Shown in pieces: positions 8,114-18,622 of a DNA stretch of 64,000 nucleotides. Position 1 is the first letter of the stretch; each line of letters begins with the position of its first letter. This stretch comes from Schaalia turicensis ACS-279-V-Col4. Lineage in GTDB: Bacteria; Actinomycetota; Actinomycetes; Actinomycetales; Actinomycetaceae. The notes below the pieces were generated by a model. The model searched no databases. It worked only from the letters and a program-made list of their open reading frames with translations, and had not been told where the DNA came from. The stretch spans positions 376,908-440,907 of the forward strand of contig NZ_JH815209.1 of NCBI RefSeq assembly GCF_000296505.1. The letters run 5' to 3'. The translations under genes were made by a program, and so were the position numbers.

Positions 8114-9228
8114 TGGCCGGTGAACGCTTCGCGGATCTTGTCGAACATTGACGAGGGACGACGGTCAGGTTCGATACGCGTCTCTTTGCGAAGATTCGCA
8201 AGCTGCTCAAGAAGGTCACGCGAACGATCATCAAGCTTCTTCGGGATCTCAACATTCACGTGGACGTGCAAGTCACCGCGACCAGAACGCTGCAACCGAC
8301 TGACGCCCAAGTTCTTCAGTTCAATATCAGCATTCGGCTGAGTACCAGCCGGGATCTCGACGTGTTGCGCACCGTCGAACGTATCGAGGTCAAACTTCGT
8401 GCCCAAGGCCGCCGTTGTCATCGGGATCGTGATCCACGTGTGCAAGTCATCGCCTTGGCGGACGAAAACATCATCCGCTTTCTCGTTGATCTCAAGATAG
8501 AGATCACCATTCGGGCCGCCACCGGGGCCAACTTCAGCCTCGGAACCAACCCTGATACGAGTTCCTTCGTCTACACCGGCGGGAATATCAACCGTAATCG
8601 TACGACGCGAACGAACACGCCCCTGACCGGCACATTCATGGCAGGGCGATGCAATAATCGTGCCATACCCCTGACAGGTCGGACAGGCTCCACGCGACTG
8701 CATACGACCAAACATCGTGTTCTGGACGCGCGTCACCGAGCCCGTTCCATTACACGTCCCGCACCGTGTGGGCTCAGTATCCGGAGCACACATCGAACCA
8801 TGGCACGAATCGCACAGAATATATGTTCCGTATGAAACTTCCTTCTTCGCGCCGAAAACAGCGTCCTTCAAGGAAATCTCCACGCCGATCAGCTGGTCGG
8901 AACCACGACGAACGCGAGGCGCAGGCCCGGAAGCTTGACCGGAGAAACCAGAGAACATCGCATCAAAGATGTCAGAAAACCCGCCACCAGCACCACCAAA
9001 TGGTGAACCGCCACCACGCAAGGCATCAGGCCCTCCAAGGTCATACATTTGACGCTTCTGGGGATCTAAGAGCGTTTCGTAGGCGACAGAAAGCTCTTTG
9101 AAAGCCTCTTCTGACTCGGGTCCAGCGTAGTCAGGGTGTAGCAGACGTGCTTTCTTGCGATACGCCTTCTTAATCTCGTCGACAGTCGCATCCTTTGATA
9201 CGCCAAGGACCTCGTAGTAGTCGTTCAC
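8110..9228 (-). CDS. dnaJ: Chaperone DnaJ (second in hrcA operon)
   Basis: Hsp40 co-chaperone that stimulates DnaK ATPase. The 372-residue product has the J domain (YYEVLGVSKDATVDEIKKAYR, HPD as LLHPDYAG), a Gly/Phe linker (GGSPFGGAGGGFSDIF) and four zinc-finger repeats around residues 130-200, the first reading CDSCHGSM with its last glycine lost. The C-terminal substrate domain follows. The GTG at 9228 is preferred because the J domain begins directly after it and AGGAA lies upstream. Downstream of hrcA, it is probably repressed by HrcA through CIRCE. Confidence 0.92.
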   Translation of the reverse strand: MNDYYEVLGVSKDATVDEIKKAYRKKARLLHPDYAGPESEEAFKELSVAYETLLDPQKRQMYDLGGPDALRGGGSPFGGAGGGFSDIFDAMFSGFSGQASGPAPRVRRGSDQLIGVEISLKDAVFGAKKEVSYGTYILCDSCHGSMCAPDTEPTRCGTCNGTGSVTRVQNTMFGRMQSRGACPTCQGYGTIIASPCHECAGQGRVRSRRTITVDIPAGVDEGTRIRVGSEAEVGPGGGPNGDLYLEINEKADDVFVRQGDDLHTWITIPMTTAALGTKFDLDTFDGAQHVEIPAGTQPNADIELKNLGVSRLQRSGRGDLHVHVNVEIPKKLDDRSRDLLEQLANLRKETRIEPDRRPSSMFDKIREAFTGQ

Positions 9229-9295
9229 TCGTCTTCGTTCCTTATGTTCTTTCGTGTGATCACCGCATCGGCGGTGAAAGCTCATGGGAGGTGAT

Positions 9296-10318
9296 CTAGC
9301 GATTCAAGTACCGCGAAAGATAGGCAGCAACAGCCCTGACCGAAGCCATCGTTCGCGCATAATCCATGCGAGTCGGGCCAACAATACCAAGGTGAGCACG
9401 CGTATCACCACTACGTGGAGGCGCATGGTACGTGGAAGCCACAACCGATGCTTCAGCAAGCGCGTCATGTTCATTTTCCGCACCGATCGAAACATGAACA
9501 TCATCATCAAGCTGCAGTTCAGAGAACAGGCGCATCAATACCACCTGCTCTTCCAAAGCGTCTAAGACCGGCGCAATATCATGGAAGTCAACCGCTCCCC
9601 TAGCAAGATTCGACATACCAGCCATGACGATCTTCGATTCACCACTGGGGCGAAGGAGACGCGCAATGCTCTGGGCAAGAACATCTGCCACATCACGCAA
9701 ACGCATTTCAAGAAGCGCCTTCAGGGCCTCGACGCTAGCAAGAATCTCATCGGGGCCAAGAGCTGAAAAAACAGCGTTGAGCTTCTCGCGAAGAACCGCA
9801 ATATCTCCGCTAGTCAACTGCGTACGAAGCTCAATAGTGTCCTGAGAAACGCGTCCGGAATCGGTCACGACAATGACCAGCACGTTGGTCGCAGCAAGAT
9901 CAACGATCTCTACCCGCTTCAACATCTGCAACGCCAACGTCGGATACTCAACAACAGCCACCTGATGCGTTACTTGCGCCAGCAGACGCACGGTCCGAAC
10001 AACCACATCGTCCAGGTTCGAAGAGTCCTCAAGGAAATGCTCAACAGCACTGCGCTCCGGGTCACTCATCGGTTTCAACGCGGACAGGGAATCAACAAAA
10101 AGTCGGTAGCCCTTATCCGTGGGAACACGACCAGCACTGGTATGAGGCTGATAGATCAAACCGGCTTCTTCCAACAGAGCCATGTCATTACGAATCGTCG
10201 CAGAAGAAACACCTAAATCGTGCGACTGAGCAATCACCTTCGAACCCACGGGTTCACGGGTGTGCACGTATTCAGTGACGATCGCTCGAAGAACGCCGAG
10301 CCGACGATCGTCGTTCAT
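9296..10318 (-). CDS. hrcA: Heat-inducible transcription repressor HrcA
   Basis: Repressor that binds CIRCE and is released on heat shock. The 340 residues include an N-terminal winged helix (MNDDRRLGVLRAIVTEYV, GVSSATIRNDMALLEEAGLI) and the C-terminal GAF-like region ending ARTMASVRAVAAYLSRYL. The start at 10318 follows GGAGGACAC; a longer in-frame extension upstream lacks homology. It heads the hrcA-dnaJ-rsmE operon and should regulate itself via the operator at 10401. Confidence 0.95.
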   Translation of the reverse strand: MNDDRRLGVLRAIVTEYVHTREPVGSKVIAQSHDLGVSSATIRNDMALLEEAGLIYQPHTSAGRVPTDKGYRLFVDSLSALKPMSDPERSAVEHFLEDSSNLDDVVVRTVRLLAQVTHQVAVVEYPTLALQMLKRVEIVDLAATNVLVIVVTDSGRVSQDTIELRTQLTSGDIAVLREKLNAVFSALGPDEILASVEALKALLEMRLRDVADVLAQSIARLLRPSGESKIVMAGMSNLARGAVDFHDIAPVLDALEEQVVLMRLFSELQLDDDVHVSIGAENEHDALAEASVVASTYHAPPRSGDTRAHLGIVGPTRMDYARTMASVRAVAAYLSRYLNR

Positions 10319-10400
10319 GTGTCCTCCGTTCCAAGCGAAAACTGACGCGAAGTACCACGCGCCATCGAAGCCGTGATGAAGTATCGGTTTCGACACGAAT

Positions 10401-10427
10401 CTGGCACTCGCTCTATCTGAGTGCCAA
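10401..10427. promoter_or_regulatory. CIRCE operator upstream of hrcA
   Basis: CTGGCACTC, nine bases, GAGTGCCAA: the CIRCE inverted repeat (consensus TTAGCACTC-N9-GAGTGCTAA) with a G:C change in each arm. It lies 83 bases before the hrcA start and implies autoregulated heat-shock control. Confidence 0.9.
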
Positions 10428-10591
10428 TTCTACTCCCTGCCCATCAAAGCACCCAGCCGAAGTAACGAGCACAACGTTGGCACTACCTCTTCACAACGGG
10501 CACTACTCACGCAAAGTCTTTGCTGACAGTCCCGGCCTCGTCACTACGAAACAACGAACGGCGGTGGAAATATCCCCCAACTGCGCAGACG

Positions 10592-11530
10592 CTAACGAGT
10601 ACCGGGTTCAGTGACAAAATCAATCAGCTCTTCAACGCGCCCCAGCAGAGCCGGCTCAACGTCCTTATAATTGCGGACCTGGGCGAGAATTCGCTTCCAC
10701 CCCATCGCAATATCCGCTTGATTTGCATGCGACCAGCCCAGCGCATCGAGAGTGCCATGCTTAATATCCGTACCTCGCGGAATATCCGGCCAGCGAGTCA
10801 GCCCCAGGCGAGCAGGTTTCACGGCCTGCCAAATATCCACAAACGGGTGACCAACAACCAGCACACCGCTAGACCAACGCGACTGAACACGCTGGGCAAT
10901 CCGCGACTCTTTCGACCCCTCCACAAGGTGATCGACCAGAATACCGGCGCGAACTTCATCAGACGGTCCGAAGACTTCCAGGATCTCTTCAAGATGATCC
11001 ACGCCCTCAAGCAACTGGACGGCTACTCCCGCTTCTGCCAGATCATCGCCCCACACGTGTTGGACGAGCTCCGCATCGTGGCGACCCTCAACCCAGATCC
11101 GCGACTGCTTCGCTATCTTCGGGCCCCCCTTCGGCCCAGCAATCGAACCCGAGTTCGTCACCGCACGCCCACCATGGGTAGTCAGCTGAGGCTTGAGTGT
11201 GAGCACATCAGATTCTTGGGGACGAGGTGGCGCAAGCATAACGGGACGGCCCTCCAGCCAGAAACCGCCACCGAGTGGGAAGGAACGGACTGAGCCTCGC
11301 CGATCTTCTAATTCAACGACGTGCATGCCACCCGATTTTTCAACGCGAATAACAGCACCAACCCAGCCTGTTGTCACGTCCTCTAACACCATGCCCAGTT
11401 CAACCGGGATTTCCTGCGAACGCGGGCGAAGCGCATGTGGCCCATCACGGTGCGGGTCGGAGCTCAAAATATCCGTGCCATACGGGTCGAACGAAGTCGA
11501 ATATGGGTCGAAGCAGTTTTCTTGGGACAT
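10592..11530 (-). CDS. DUF3097 family protein
   Basis: A 312-residue actinobacterial protein of unknown function. A basic barrel-like part (LGMVLEDVTTGWVGAVIRVE) is followed by a Toprim-like region with IWVEGRHDAELVQHVWGDDL and LLEGVDHLEEI, then GILVDHLVEGSKESRI and VVGHPFVDIWQAVKP. The acidic residues of such regions often bind metal in nucleic-acid enzymes, but no activity is established. An ATG at 11530 or GTG three bases earlier is possible; neither has a strong ribosome site. It lies directly upstream of hrcA. Confidence 0.85.
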   Translation of the reverse strand: MSQENCFDPYSTSFDPYGTDILSSDPHRDGPHALRPRSQEIPVELGMVLEDVTTGWVGAVIRVEKSGGMHVVELEDRRGSVRSFPLGGGFWLEGRPVMLAPPRPQESDVLTLKPQLTTHGGRAVTNSGSIAGPKGGPKIAKQSRIWVEGRHDAELVQHVWGDDLAEAGVAVQLLEGVDHLEEILEVFGPSDEVRAGILVDHLVEGSKESRIAQRVQSRWSSGVLVVGHPFVDIWQAVKPARLGLTRWPDIPRGTDIKHGTLDALGWSHANQADIAMGWKRILAQVRNYKDVEPALLGRVEELIDFVTEPGTR

Positions 11531-11734
11531 CACTCGACCACACTAAGCAAGATTGCGGGGCAGTGCCTGCCCGAAACGCCGCCGTTGATGACCAGACGGA
11601 CACGTACGCGCCCGCCCCCCTTCCGCGGATCACCCCTACCAGTTCGGTTATACGAGGCGACAGAATCGGGCTCCCCGCCAAGAAAACGGTGCCTTACACG
11701 ACACACCCCACCACAGCGCCCCGCCCGAAACGCA

Positions 11735-11768
11735 GGTGCCCGGCACCCCTCATGGGGCACCGGGCACC
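11735..11768 (-). terminator. Terminator after the OPT gene
   Basis: GGTGCCCGG pairs with CCGGGCACC, with an inner CCCC-TCAT-GGGG hairpin, 41 bases beyond the stop of the OPT transporter. Confidence 0.65.
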
Positions 11769-11808
11769 TCAGCGCACACTCGCACCAGAACGCGTTAGTT
11801 CGCGTTGA

Positions 11809-13767
11809 TCACTTCAGCGTGTCCTTGCGGGTCTTGGAGTACAAGAAGCCGATCACACCAGCGAAAACGACCAAGCCGAGCCACTGAGCAACTCCCGCGA
11901 ACGAGTCAGGCATGAACGCAAGTGGCGTGTCCTTACCGGAGAAGCCGACGATACCGGCGTAAACGACGCCCCAGAGGGACTCACCGACGATCAAACCGGT
12001 GGCAACCAGGGTACCCATGCGCTTTGCCTTCTCGGGATCCTTCTGCTTGACGGCCCACTTGTCGTGGATCATGCCGAGTAGCGCACCGATCGGGATAGTC
12101 AGGGTGATCGAGATCGGCAGGTACATGCCCATGCCGACAGCCAGACCGGGGAGTGACATCTTCTTGGTGGTCTTCTTCAGGACCTCGTCAATGATGATGA
12201 CGACGATGCCGATCAGTGCGCCGATGCCCAACAGGTTCCAGTTCAAGTCTCCGCCGAAGACGCCCTTGATCAAATCAGAGATCAGAGAGGCCTGCGGAGC
12301 TGCAAGAGCGTTTTCGCCAGCGCCCGGAGCTCCCTGGAAACCGAAAGCGTTTCCCATCAGGTTCAGAACCGGCGGAATGATGATCGCGCCGAAGAGAACG
12401 CCGATGACCAGAGCAACCTGCTGCTTCCACGGGGTTGCACCCACCAGCTGGCCAGTCTTCAGATCCTGCAAGTTGTCGTTCGAAATCGTGGAGATACCGA
12501 AAACAACGGCTGCAGTGAACAACGTGTAGGCAACCAGGGCGGACAGTTCGTCACCGGATGCGCTGCCGTGAATAGCCTTCACAACCAGGGCAGCTGCGAT
12601 AGCGACGATGATGCCGACACCGGAAATCGGCGAGTTGGAGGCGCCAATCAGACCCGCCATGTAACCGCAGACGGATGCAACAGCAAGCCCCGTGATCAGG
12701 ATAAACAGGATCGAAATGATGATCAGACCCAACGAGTTGTGTGCAATGGCGGTATCCTTTAAAAACAGCCAGAGCAGAACACCGATCGGGAGCATCACCG
12801 CAAGGGTCACGCCGATAACGATCTTGCCGGACAGGTCCTGCTCGGTCAGCGGGACAGTTTCGCCCGACTCGCGCTTCGCGGTCGATGCAAGCGAATCCTT
12901 AATACCGATGATGATGGGGCCGATCAGCTTGATCAGAGTCCACACTGCTGCAACAGCAATCGCGCCGGCGCCGATCAACCGGACTTCAGAACGGAAGACG
13001 GTACCAACCGTGTCAGCCAGAGCCGAGGGATCAACAATTCCCCAGGTCCGCCACGGTAGCAAGACGATGTACGAAATCGCCAGGCCGACGATCATTGCGA
13101 TACCCACACCAATGCCAACCAGGTGGCCAACACCGATCAGGGCCAGCGAGAACGAAGCCGAAGCCATGGTGCCACCCGCTCCGAACTTGAAAGCGGTGCC
13201 GATTTCGGTGCCGAGAACCTTCATCGAACCGAGGATGGCAAAACCAGCTGATGACAGACCGCCCCAGATAATGGCGAGCAAACCACGCTTGGATTCTTCG
13301 GCACCTTCGTTGGTGTCGCCAACCTTCAGGACCTCGGCAGCTGCGACGCCTTCGGGGTACGGGAGATCAGAGTGCGTGACCAGTGCGCGACGTAGCGGGA
13401 TCGAATACATAACGCCGAGAATGCCACCGAGAGCGATGACGAAGACCGACTGCCAGTATGGGAAACCCTGCCACCAACCGACCATGACTAGGCCAGGGAG
13501 AACGAAGATGATCGCGGACAGTGTGCCTGCCGCGGACGCGATCGTTTGAACGATGTTGTTTTCTTGGACCGTATGGTCTTTGAAGTAACGCAGAATTGCC
13601 ATCGAAATGACGGCCGCGGGGATGGAGGTTGCGAAGGTCAGGCCCGCCTTCAGGCCGAGGTACACGTTCGCTGCGGTGAAGATGATGGTGATGATGCCAC
13701 CGATAATGACGCCTCGCAGGGTCAGTTCCTTCACCGACGTCCCCGTCGATTGTGTTGTCTGGGACAT
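11809..13767 (-). CDS. OPT family oligopeptide transporter
   Basis: A 652-residue polytopic membrane protein of the OPT superfamily, proton-coupled importers of oligopeptides or metal chelates. Visible are GVIIGGIITIIFTAANVYLG, VLPGLVMVGWWQG, SDLPYPEGVAAAEVLKVG (a family hallmark) and many hydrophobic segments (about 14-16). The ATG at 13767 (MSQTTQSTGTS) fits the hydrophilic N-terminus; an upstream in-frame extension has no membrane character. Substrate is unknown. It is monocistronic, with a terminator downstream. Confidence 0.9.
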   Translation of the reverse strand: MSQTTQSTGTSVKELTLRGVIIGGIITIIFTAANVYLGLKAGLTFATSIPAAVISMAILRYFKDHTVQENNIVQTIASAAGTLSAIIFVLPGLVMVGWWQGFPYWQSVFVIALGGILGVMYSIPLRRALVTHSDLPYPEGVAAAEVLKVGDTNEGAEESKRGLLAIIWGGLSSAGFAILGSMKVLGTEIGTAFKFGAGGTMASASFSLALIGVGHLVGIGVGIAMIVGLAISYIVLLPWRTWGIVDPSALADTVGTVFRSEVRLIGAGAIAVAAVWTLIKLIGPIIIGIKDSLASTAKRESGETVPLTEQDLSGKIVIGVTLAVMLPIGVLLWLFLKDTAIAHNSLGLIIISILFILITGLAVASVCGYMAGLIGASNSPISGVGIIVAIAAALVVKAIHGSASGDELSALVAYTLFTAAVVFGISTISNDNLQDLKTGQLVGATPWKQQVALVIGVLFGAIIIPPVLNLMGNAFGFQGAPGAGENALAAPQASLISDLIKGVFGGDLNWNLLGIGALIGIVVIIIDEVLKKTTKKMSLPGLAVGMGMYLPISITLTIPIGALLGMIHDKWAVKQKDPEKAKRMGTLVATGLIVGESLWGVVYAGIVGFSGKDTPLAFMPDSFAGVAQWLGLVVFAGVIGFLYSKTRKDTLK

Positions 13768-13937
13768 ATAACCGGACTCTCTACTTAATAGACTGTGCCG
13801 ATGGGAGTTTACCACCGCACTATTTCTCAGCAAATTCGGCAAAAGTTTGTCATTGTTGCAGTTCACGTACATGCTCAGCCTCTAGTTTCGCCGACGAGGC
13901 AACGCGATGGGACTGCAGGCTGGATTTGAATGGAAAA

Positions 13938-13971
13938 GCGGGTGATACCGGATCGCTCCGGTATCACCCGC
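13938..13971 (-). terminator. Terminator of the cupin gene
   Basis: A 15-bp perfect stem with a 4-base loop, followed on the minus strand by CTTTTCC. Classic rho-independent form. Confidence 0.88.
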
Positions 13972-14002
13972 CTCTTGAAAGACTCAGTGCCTTCTATGAA
14001 AC

Positions 14003-14428
14003 TCAGTGTTCGCCATGCTCCAAGGCTTCGGCTTCCATGGCTTCTTCGTAGGTCACGTGGATGGTGCCATGTGCGTGCTCCGGCGGAGCGTAGATCGAGT
14101 AGACGCGAAGGGGCTCATCACCGATTGCGGTGACGTTGTGCCAAGAGCCAGCCGGAACGAAAATGGCATCATCGTCTGAGGCTTCGGCCTCGAAGGACAG
14201 ATTATCCTTGGTCGGCCCCATCTGCACCAGGCCTCGCCCGCCTTCGATGCGGAGGAACTGGTCGTGGTCTTCGTGAATTTCCAGGCCGATGTCGTGTCCG
14301 GGCTGGATGCACATGACGGTGAGCTGCAAGTTCTTACCAGTCCACAGAGTGGTGCGGTAGTTGGTGTTTTCCATCGTCGCATCTTCGATGTTGACGACGT
14401 ACGGGTTGGGTCCCATGTCTTGGCTCAT
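14003..14428 (-). CDS. Small cupin-domain protein
   Basis: A 141-residue single-domain cupin. The metal-binding motif is GLEIHEDHDQFLRIEGG (two His and a Glu), followed by VPAGSWHNVTAIGDEPLRVYSIYAPPEHAHGT, typical of small mannose-6-phosphate isomerase-like or storage-type cupins. TAGGAGGGCGCA before the ATG is a strong ribosome site. No neighbour hints at a substrate. Confidence 0.85.
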   Translation of the reverse strand: MSQDMGPNPYVVNIEDATMENTNYRTTLWTGKNLQLTVMCIQPGHDIGLEIHEDHDQFLRIEGGRGLVQMGPTKDNLSFEAEASDDDAIFVPAGSWHNVTAIGDEPLRVYSIYAPPEHAHGTIHVTYEEAMEAEALEHGEH

Positions 14429-14492
14429 TGCGCCCTCCTATTGACGGATCATCTGCGGCCAGTAATGACCGCGCTCCCTTTCAAGAATAGAG

Positions 14493-14510
14493 GCACCCCT
14501 GTAGGGGTGC
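14493..14510. terminator. Short hairpin between hemW and the cupin gene
   Basis: GCACCCC-TGTA-GGGGTGC. Seven-bp stem, no clear T-run; weak candidate for ending the lepA-trmB-hemW transcript. Confidence 0.45.
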
Positions 14511-14531
14511 AGTGGCAACGAGAGATGAAGG

Positions 14532-15785
14532 TTAGAATCCCATGAGTTCGCGGGTCACATAATCGGCAAGAAGTCGCCCTTTCAGGGTCAGAACGACCCG
14601 CCCTTTCAGCGCATGTCCTGCGTCGATCAGCTGGTCTGCGATCAAGCCTGGCAACGCGTGGATATTGATGACATCCGAGACGCGTATGCCTTCGGAGGTG
14701 CGCACGGCGAGCATGATTTTCTCCAGTGCTCGAGCATCGGATTCAAGTATTTCGCCCGCGAGCGCCGGAGAAACTCCCGCTTGCACGCGCCCCGCGTAGG
14801 CGGTCGGGTGTTTGACGTTCCACCAGCGGTAACGTCCCACGTGCGAGTGCGCGCCGGGCCCTAGCCCCCACCAGTCCCAGTCACGCCAATAGGCCAGGTT
14901 ATGTCGACTTGCGTGGCGCAGTTCGGTCGGTTCCACGCCAGCTTCGTTTACGTCCGGGCGCGCAAAATTCGAGATTTCGTACCATTTGAAGCCCGCGTCA
15001 CTAAGGACCTGGTCAGCGAGTTCGTACTTGGTTGCTTCGTCGTCCGGGTCCGGCATGGGCAACTCACCGCGAGCGACCTGCGCACCCATTTTTGTGCCCT
15101 CTTCGATCACCAGCGCATACGCACTAATGTGATCCGTTTCCAGGGCGACCGCAGCATCCAACGACCGATGCCAATCATCGATGCTCTCCCCCGGCGCCCC
15201 ATAGATCAGGTCGACGGACACGTCCAAGCCAGCATCGCGCGCGGCTTGGACGACAGAGGGGACTTTCTGGGGATTGTGCGTGCGGTCCAACGTTGCAAGC
15301 ACCTGAGGTACTGCTGACTGCATTCCGAAAGAAACCCGAGTGACACCCGCCTCTTTTAGCTTGAGCAGCCCCTTGACGTCGATTGAATCGGGGTTCGCTT
15401 CAATCGTGAGCTCGGCTTGGTGTGCGATCCCAAAATGATTTCGCAGGCTATCGAGGATGCGTGCCAGTTCGTCGGTGTCAAGAAGAGTGGGCGTTCCACC
15501 ACCGATGAAGACAGTTTCGGCTGGTCGCGGTTCAAATCCGGCATTCACGAGGTCGCGCATACCGAATTGTGCTTCGGCTTCAATTGAGCGCGCGTATGAG
15601 CCCGGCTCTGCCCCCACGCCGAACCCTGTTGTGTACGTGTTGAAGTCGCAGTATCCGCATCGAACCGTGCAGAATGGCACATGCACGTAGAGCGAAAGCG
15701 GACGCCCTTGGTCGACTTCAGCTAATGCTGGCTCAAGATGGCCATCTTTTGGCCATTCAATTCCATCGGGTTGGACCGGAGGCAA
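14532..15785 (-). CDS. hemW: HemW-like radical SAM heme chaperone
   Basis: Radical SAM protein once annotated as oxygen-independent coproporphyrinogen oxidase. Cluster cysteines are 39, 43 and 46 (CTVRCGYCDF); FIGGGTPTLL and TIEANPDS are family marks. The CxxxCxxCxF pattern and the length (417) fit HemW, a heme chaperone, rather than HemN, which has a further upstream cysteine pattern. It starts at TTG 15785, eight bases after AAGGAG and 12 bases after trmB. Third gene of lepA-trmB-hemW. Confidence 0.9.
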   Translation of the reverse strand: MPPVQPDGIEWPKDGHLEPALAEVDQGRPLSLYVHVPFCTVRCGYCDFNTYTTGFGVGAEPGSYARSIEAEAQFGMRDLVNAGFEPRPAETVFIGGGTPTLLDTDELARILDSLRNHFGIAHQAELTIEANPDSIDVKGLLKLKEAGVTRVSFGMQSAVPQVLATLDRTHNPQKVPSVVQAARDAGLDVSVDLIYGAPGESIDDWHRSLDAAVALETDHISAYALVIEEGTKMGAQVARGELPMPDPDDEATKYELADQVLSDAGFKWYEISNFARPDVNEAGVEPTELRHASRHNLAYWRDWDWWGLGPGAHSHVGRYRWWNVKHPTAYAGRVQAGVSPALAGEILESDARALEKIMLAVRTSEGIRVSDVINIHALPGLIADQLIDAGHALKGRVVLTLKGRLLADYVTRELMGF

Positions 15786-15796
15786 CAGCCAGCTCC

Positions 15797-16651
15797 TTAT
15801 TCCGCCTGATCGGAAGTATTTTCACCCTGGGTCGTACGCGCATTCGTGGTTTCACGAGGCAAACGAACTCCGACAACGTCGTGGGCAACGCGACCTTCGT
15901 TAAGGCCTCGGGTTTCGAAGTGCGTGACAATGCGACCTGCAAAGCGAGGGGCAAAACCACCGCGAGTCGGTTGTTCATCGGCTTCGTCGGGGCGCTCGCC
16001 TTCGTAGGGATTAGCCAGCAACGGGCATCCCTCTACTACGTCGCGCATCTGCCAGGCGTAGTCGTCCCAATCGGTTGCAAGTCGCCAGATACCGCCGTCA
16101 GCGAGGATTCGGGCAACCTCGAGCGCAAACTTGGGGGACACAAGACGACGCTTATGGTGACGCGACTTCCTCCACGGATCGGGGAAGAATGTCCACACCT
16201 CGTCTGCGACTGAGTCAGCGAAAACAATCGGGAACGCCTGCTGAGCATCGGCTTCGATCACACGAATATTCGTTGCTCCAGCTTCAACGGCTTTGGAGAT
16301 CAGCTTCGCAATACCGGGCACCCACACTTCAAACGCCAAGTAATCACGTTCGGGGTGTGTGCGAGCCGCTTCAACGATCTGTTCACCCGTGCCCGATCCG
16401 ATTTCAACGGTCAGAGGGGCCTTGCGAGCGAAAAGTTGAACCGGATCCAAGCGAAAAGTATCGGCGACAGTCGTATGGCCGATCCCTCGCTCAGGTTCGA
16501 TCACATACTTCGACGCGTGAGCATCCCAGGTTCGCTGGAGATTCAGCGGGAGCTCACGACTACGACGTGTAAACGACTTGGTCCGCGCGAAGAAGACTTC
16601 CCCTTCGGGAGCCTCTCCTGGGCGATAGCTGGGGCGATCCGCCACAATCAC
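15797..16651 (-). CDS. trmB: tRNA (guanine-N7)-methyltransferase
   Basis: Forms m7G46 in tRNA. The 284-residue protein has [15 protein letters not shown] (SAM site), [37 protein letters not shown] (the PDPW motif) and a C-terminal [15 protein letters not shown]. Its GTG start overlaps the lepA stop (GTGA), so it is translationally coupled to lepA. Confidence 0.93.
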   Translation of the reverse strand: MIVADRPSYRPGEAPEGEVFFARTKSFTRRSRELPLNLQRTWDAHASKYVIEPERGIGHTTVADTFRLDPVQLFARKAPLTVEIGSGTGEQIVEAARTHPERDYLAFEVWVPGIAKLISKAVEAGATNIRVIEADAQQAFPIVFADSVADEVWTFFPDPWRKSRHHKRRLVSPKFALEVARILADGGIWRLATDWDDYAWQMRDVVEGCPLLANPYEGERPDEADEQPTRGGFAPRFAGRIVTHFETRGLNEGRVAHDVVGVRLPRETTNARTTQGENTSDQAE

Positions 16652-18504
16652 TTCTTTCCGGTTGGAACATCCGATGTCAGAGCTGCGATGAAGGCTTCCT
16701 GTGGCACGTCCACGCGACCGATGGACTTCATGCGCTTCTTGCCTTCCTTCTGCTTTTCGAGCAGCTTGCGCTTACGCGTAATGTCACCGCCGTAGCATTT
16801 AGCCAGCATGTCCTTACGCAATGCCTTGATCGTTTCGCGAGCGATAACTCGTGCACCTACTGCCGCTTGAACAGGGATTTCGAACTGCTGGCGGGGGATC
16901 AGCTCCTTCAGACGCTTCGTCATCCGCTGACCGTACGCATATGCAGCATCGCGGTGAACAATCGCGCTGAACGCGTCAACGCGGTCACCGTTGAGCAAAA
17001 TATCGACCTTCACCAGATCGGCACTCTGCTCGCCCTTCTCCTGGTAATCGAGCGAGGCGTATCCGCGAGTGCGCGACTTCAACTGATCGAAGAAGTCGAA
17101 CACGATTTCTGCCAGAGGCAAGGTGTAGTGGAGCTCGACGCGGTCTTCGGACAGGTACTCCATGCCCTTCATGGTTCCGCGACGATCCTGGCAGAGTTCC
17201 ATGATCGTGCCGGTGAAATCAGTCGGCGTCAGGATTGTTGCTTCAACAAGAGGCTCGCGAACCTCAGAGATCTTCCCTTCGGGGAACATCGCCGGGTTTT
17301 CAACGATGATCTCGCTCCCGTCTTCTGCAACGACCGTGTAGACAACGTTCGGCGCTGTTGCGATCAAGTCGAGTCCGAATTCGCGTTCCAATCGCTCCCG
17401 GATAATTTCGAGGTGCAACAGGCCCAAGAAGCCACAACGGAACCCAAAGCCGAGGGCTGCCGACGATTCAGGTTCGAAGGTGAGCGCTGCGTCATTGAGC
17501 TGAAGACGTTCAAGGGCATCTCGCAGATCAGGGAAGTCCGAACCGTCAACCGGGTAGATACCGGAGAAGACCATCGGACGCGGATCCTTGTATCCGGACA
17601 GCGGTTCCTCAGCGCCTCGAACGTTCAATGTCACCGTGTCACCGACGCGCGACTGACGCACGTCTTTCACGCCCGTGATGAGGTAGCCTACTTCGCCGGC
17701 GGCAATACCTTCGCTGGGCATCGGTTCTGGCGAAATCACACCGATTTCAAGCAGTTCGTGGGTCGCGCCGGTCGACATCATCTTGACGCGCTGGCGCGTG
17801 GACAGGGCACCATCAACGACACGAACATAGGTCACCACACCGCGGTAGGTGTCGTAGACGGAGTCGAAAATCATGGCTCGGGTTGCACCGTCTGGGTTGC
17901 CATTCGGAGCGGGAACGACTTCGACGATACGATCCAGCAACTCGGCAACGCCTTCACCGGTCTTACCCGACACTTTCAGGACCTCGGATTCATCGCAACC
18001 AATCAGCTGAGCAACCTCGGCAGCATACTTTTCAGGCTGAGCACCGGGCAGATCGATCTTGTTCAAAACGGGAATGATCGCAAGATCGTTTTCCAGAGCG
18101 AGGTAAAGATTCGCCAGAGTCTGTGCTTCAATACCCTGCGCAGCATCAATCAGAAGAACCGCGCCTTCACACGCTGCAAGCGATCGAGAGACCTCGTAGG
18201 TGAAGTCAACATGACCGGGCGTATCGATCATATTGAGCGCGTACGCCTGGCCATCTCGTGTCCACGGCATACGAACAGCCTGAGACTTAATGGTGATGCC
18301 ACGCTCACGCTCAATATCCATACGATCGAGGTACTGAGCGCGCATATCACGCTGCTCAACAATGCCGGTCAACTGCAACATGCGGTCAGCAAGCGTGGAT
18401 TTACCGTGGTCAATGTGCGCGATGATGCAGAAGTTTCGCAGGCGTGACTGCTCGGTGTGAGCAGGACGAATCGTTTCCACTTGTGCGGGCGTAGGGATTG
18501 GCAC
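16648..18504 (-). CDS. lepA: Elongation factor 4
   Basis: Ribosome back-translocating GTPase LepA/EF4, 618 residues. G1 at residues 30-37 (HIDHGKST), [29 protein letters not shown] and the C-terminal [30 protein letters not shown], split here only by description. GTG start at 18504 follows GGAGG by four bases. First gene of lepA-trmB-hemW. Confidence 0.96.
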   Translation of the reverse strand: MPIPTPAQVETIRPAHTEQSRLRNFCIIAHIDHGKSTLADRMLQLTGIVEQRDMRAQYLDRMDIERERGITIKSQAVRMPWTRDGQAYALNMIDTPGHVDFTYEVSRSLAACEGAVLLIDAAQGIEAQTLANLYLALENDLAIIPVLNKIDLPGAQPEKYAAEVAQLIGCDESEVLKVSGKTGEGVAELLDRIVEVVPAPNGNPDGATRAMIFDSVYDTYRGVVTYVRVVDGALSTRQRVKMMSTGATHELLEIGVISPEPMPSEGIAAGEVGYLITGVKDVRQSRVGDTVTLNVRGAEEPLSGYKDPRPMVFSGIYPVDGSDFPDLRDALERLQLNDAALTFEPESSAALGFGFRCGFLGLLHLEIIRERLEREFGLDLIATAPNVVYTVVAEDGSEIIVENPAMFPEGKISEVREPLVEATILTPTDFTGTIMELCQDRRGTMKGMEYLSEDRVELHYTLPLAEIVFDFFDQLKSRTRGYASLDYQEKGEQSADLVKVDILLNGDRVDAFSAIVHRDAAYAYGQRMTKRLKELIPRQQFEIPVQAAVGARVIARETIKALRKDMLAKCYGGDITRKRKLLEKQKEGKKRMKSIGRVDVPQEAFIAALTSDVPTGKK

Positions 18505-18622
18505 GGTACCTCCAATAGATATTCCCCTTTATCGTCCCATTAACGCGCCCCCAAGTGCCAACTATGAGCGCGCGACCTCGCGCACATCACGTTCTTCCGT
18601 GTAAAAGAACTGTGTCGCATCC

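Noticed and set aside
16867..18447. 526-codon plus-strand frame opposite lepA
   Set aside because: Shadow of lepA; the translated product resembles no family and lacks a start signal.
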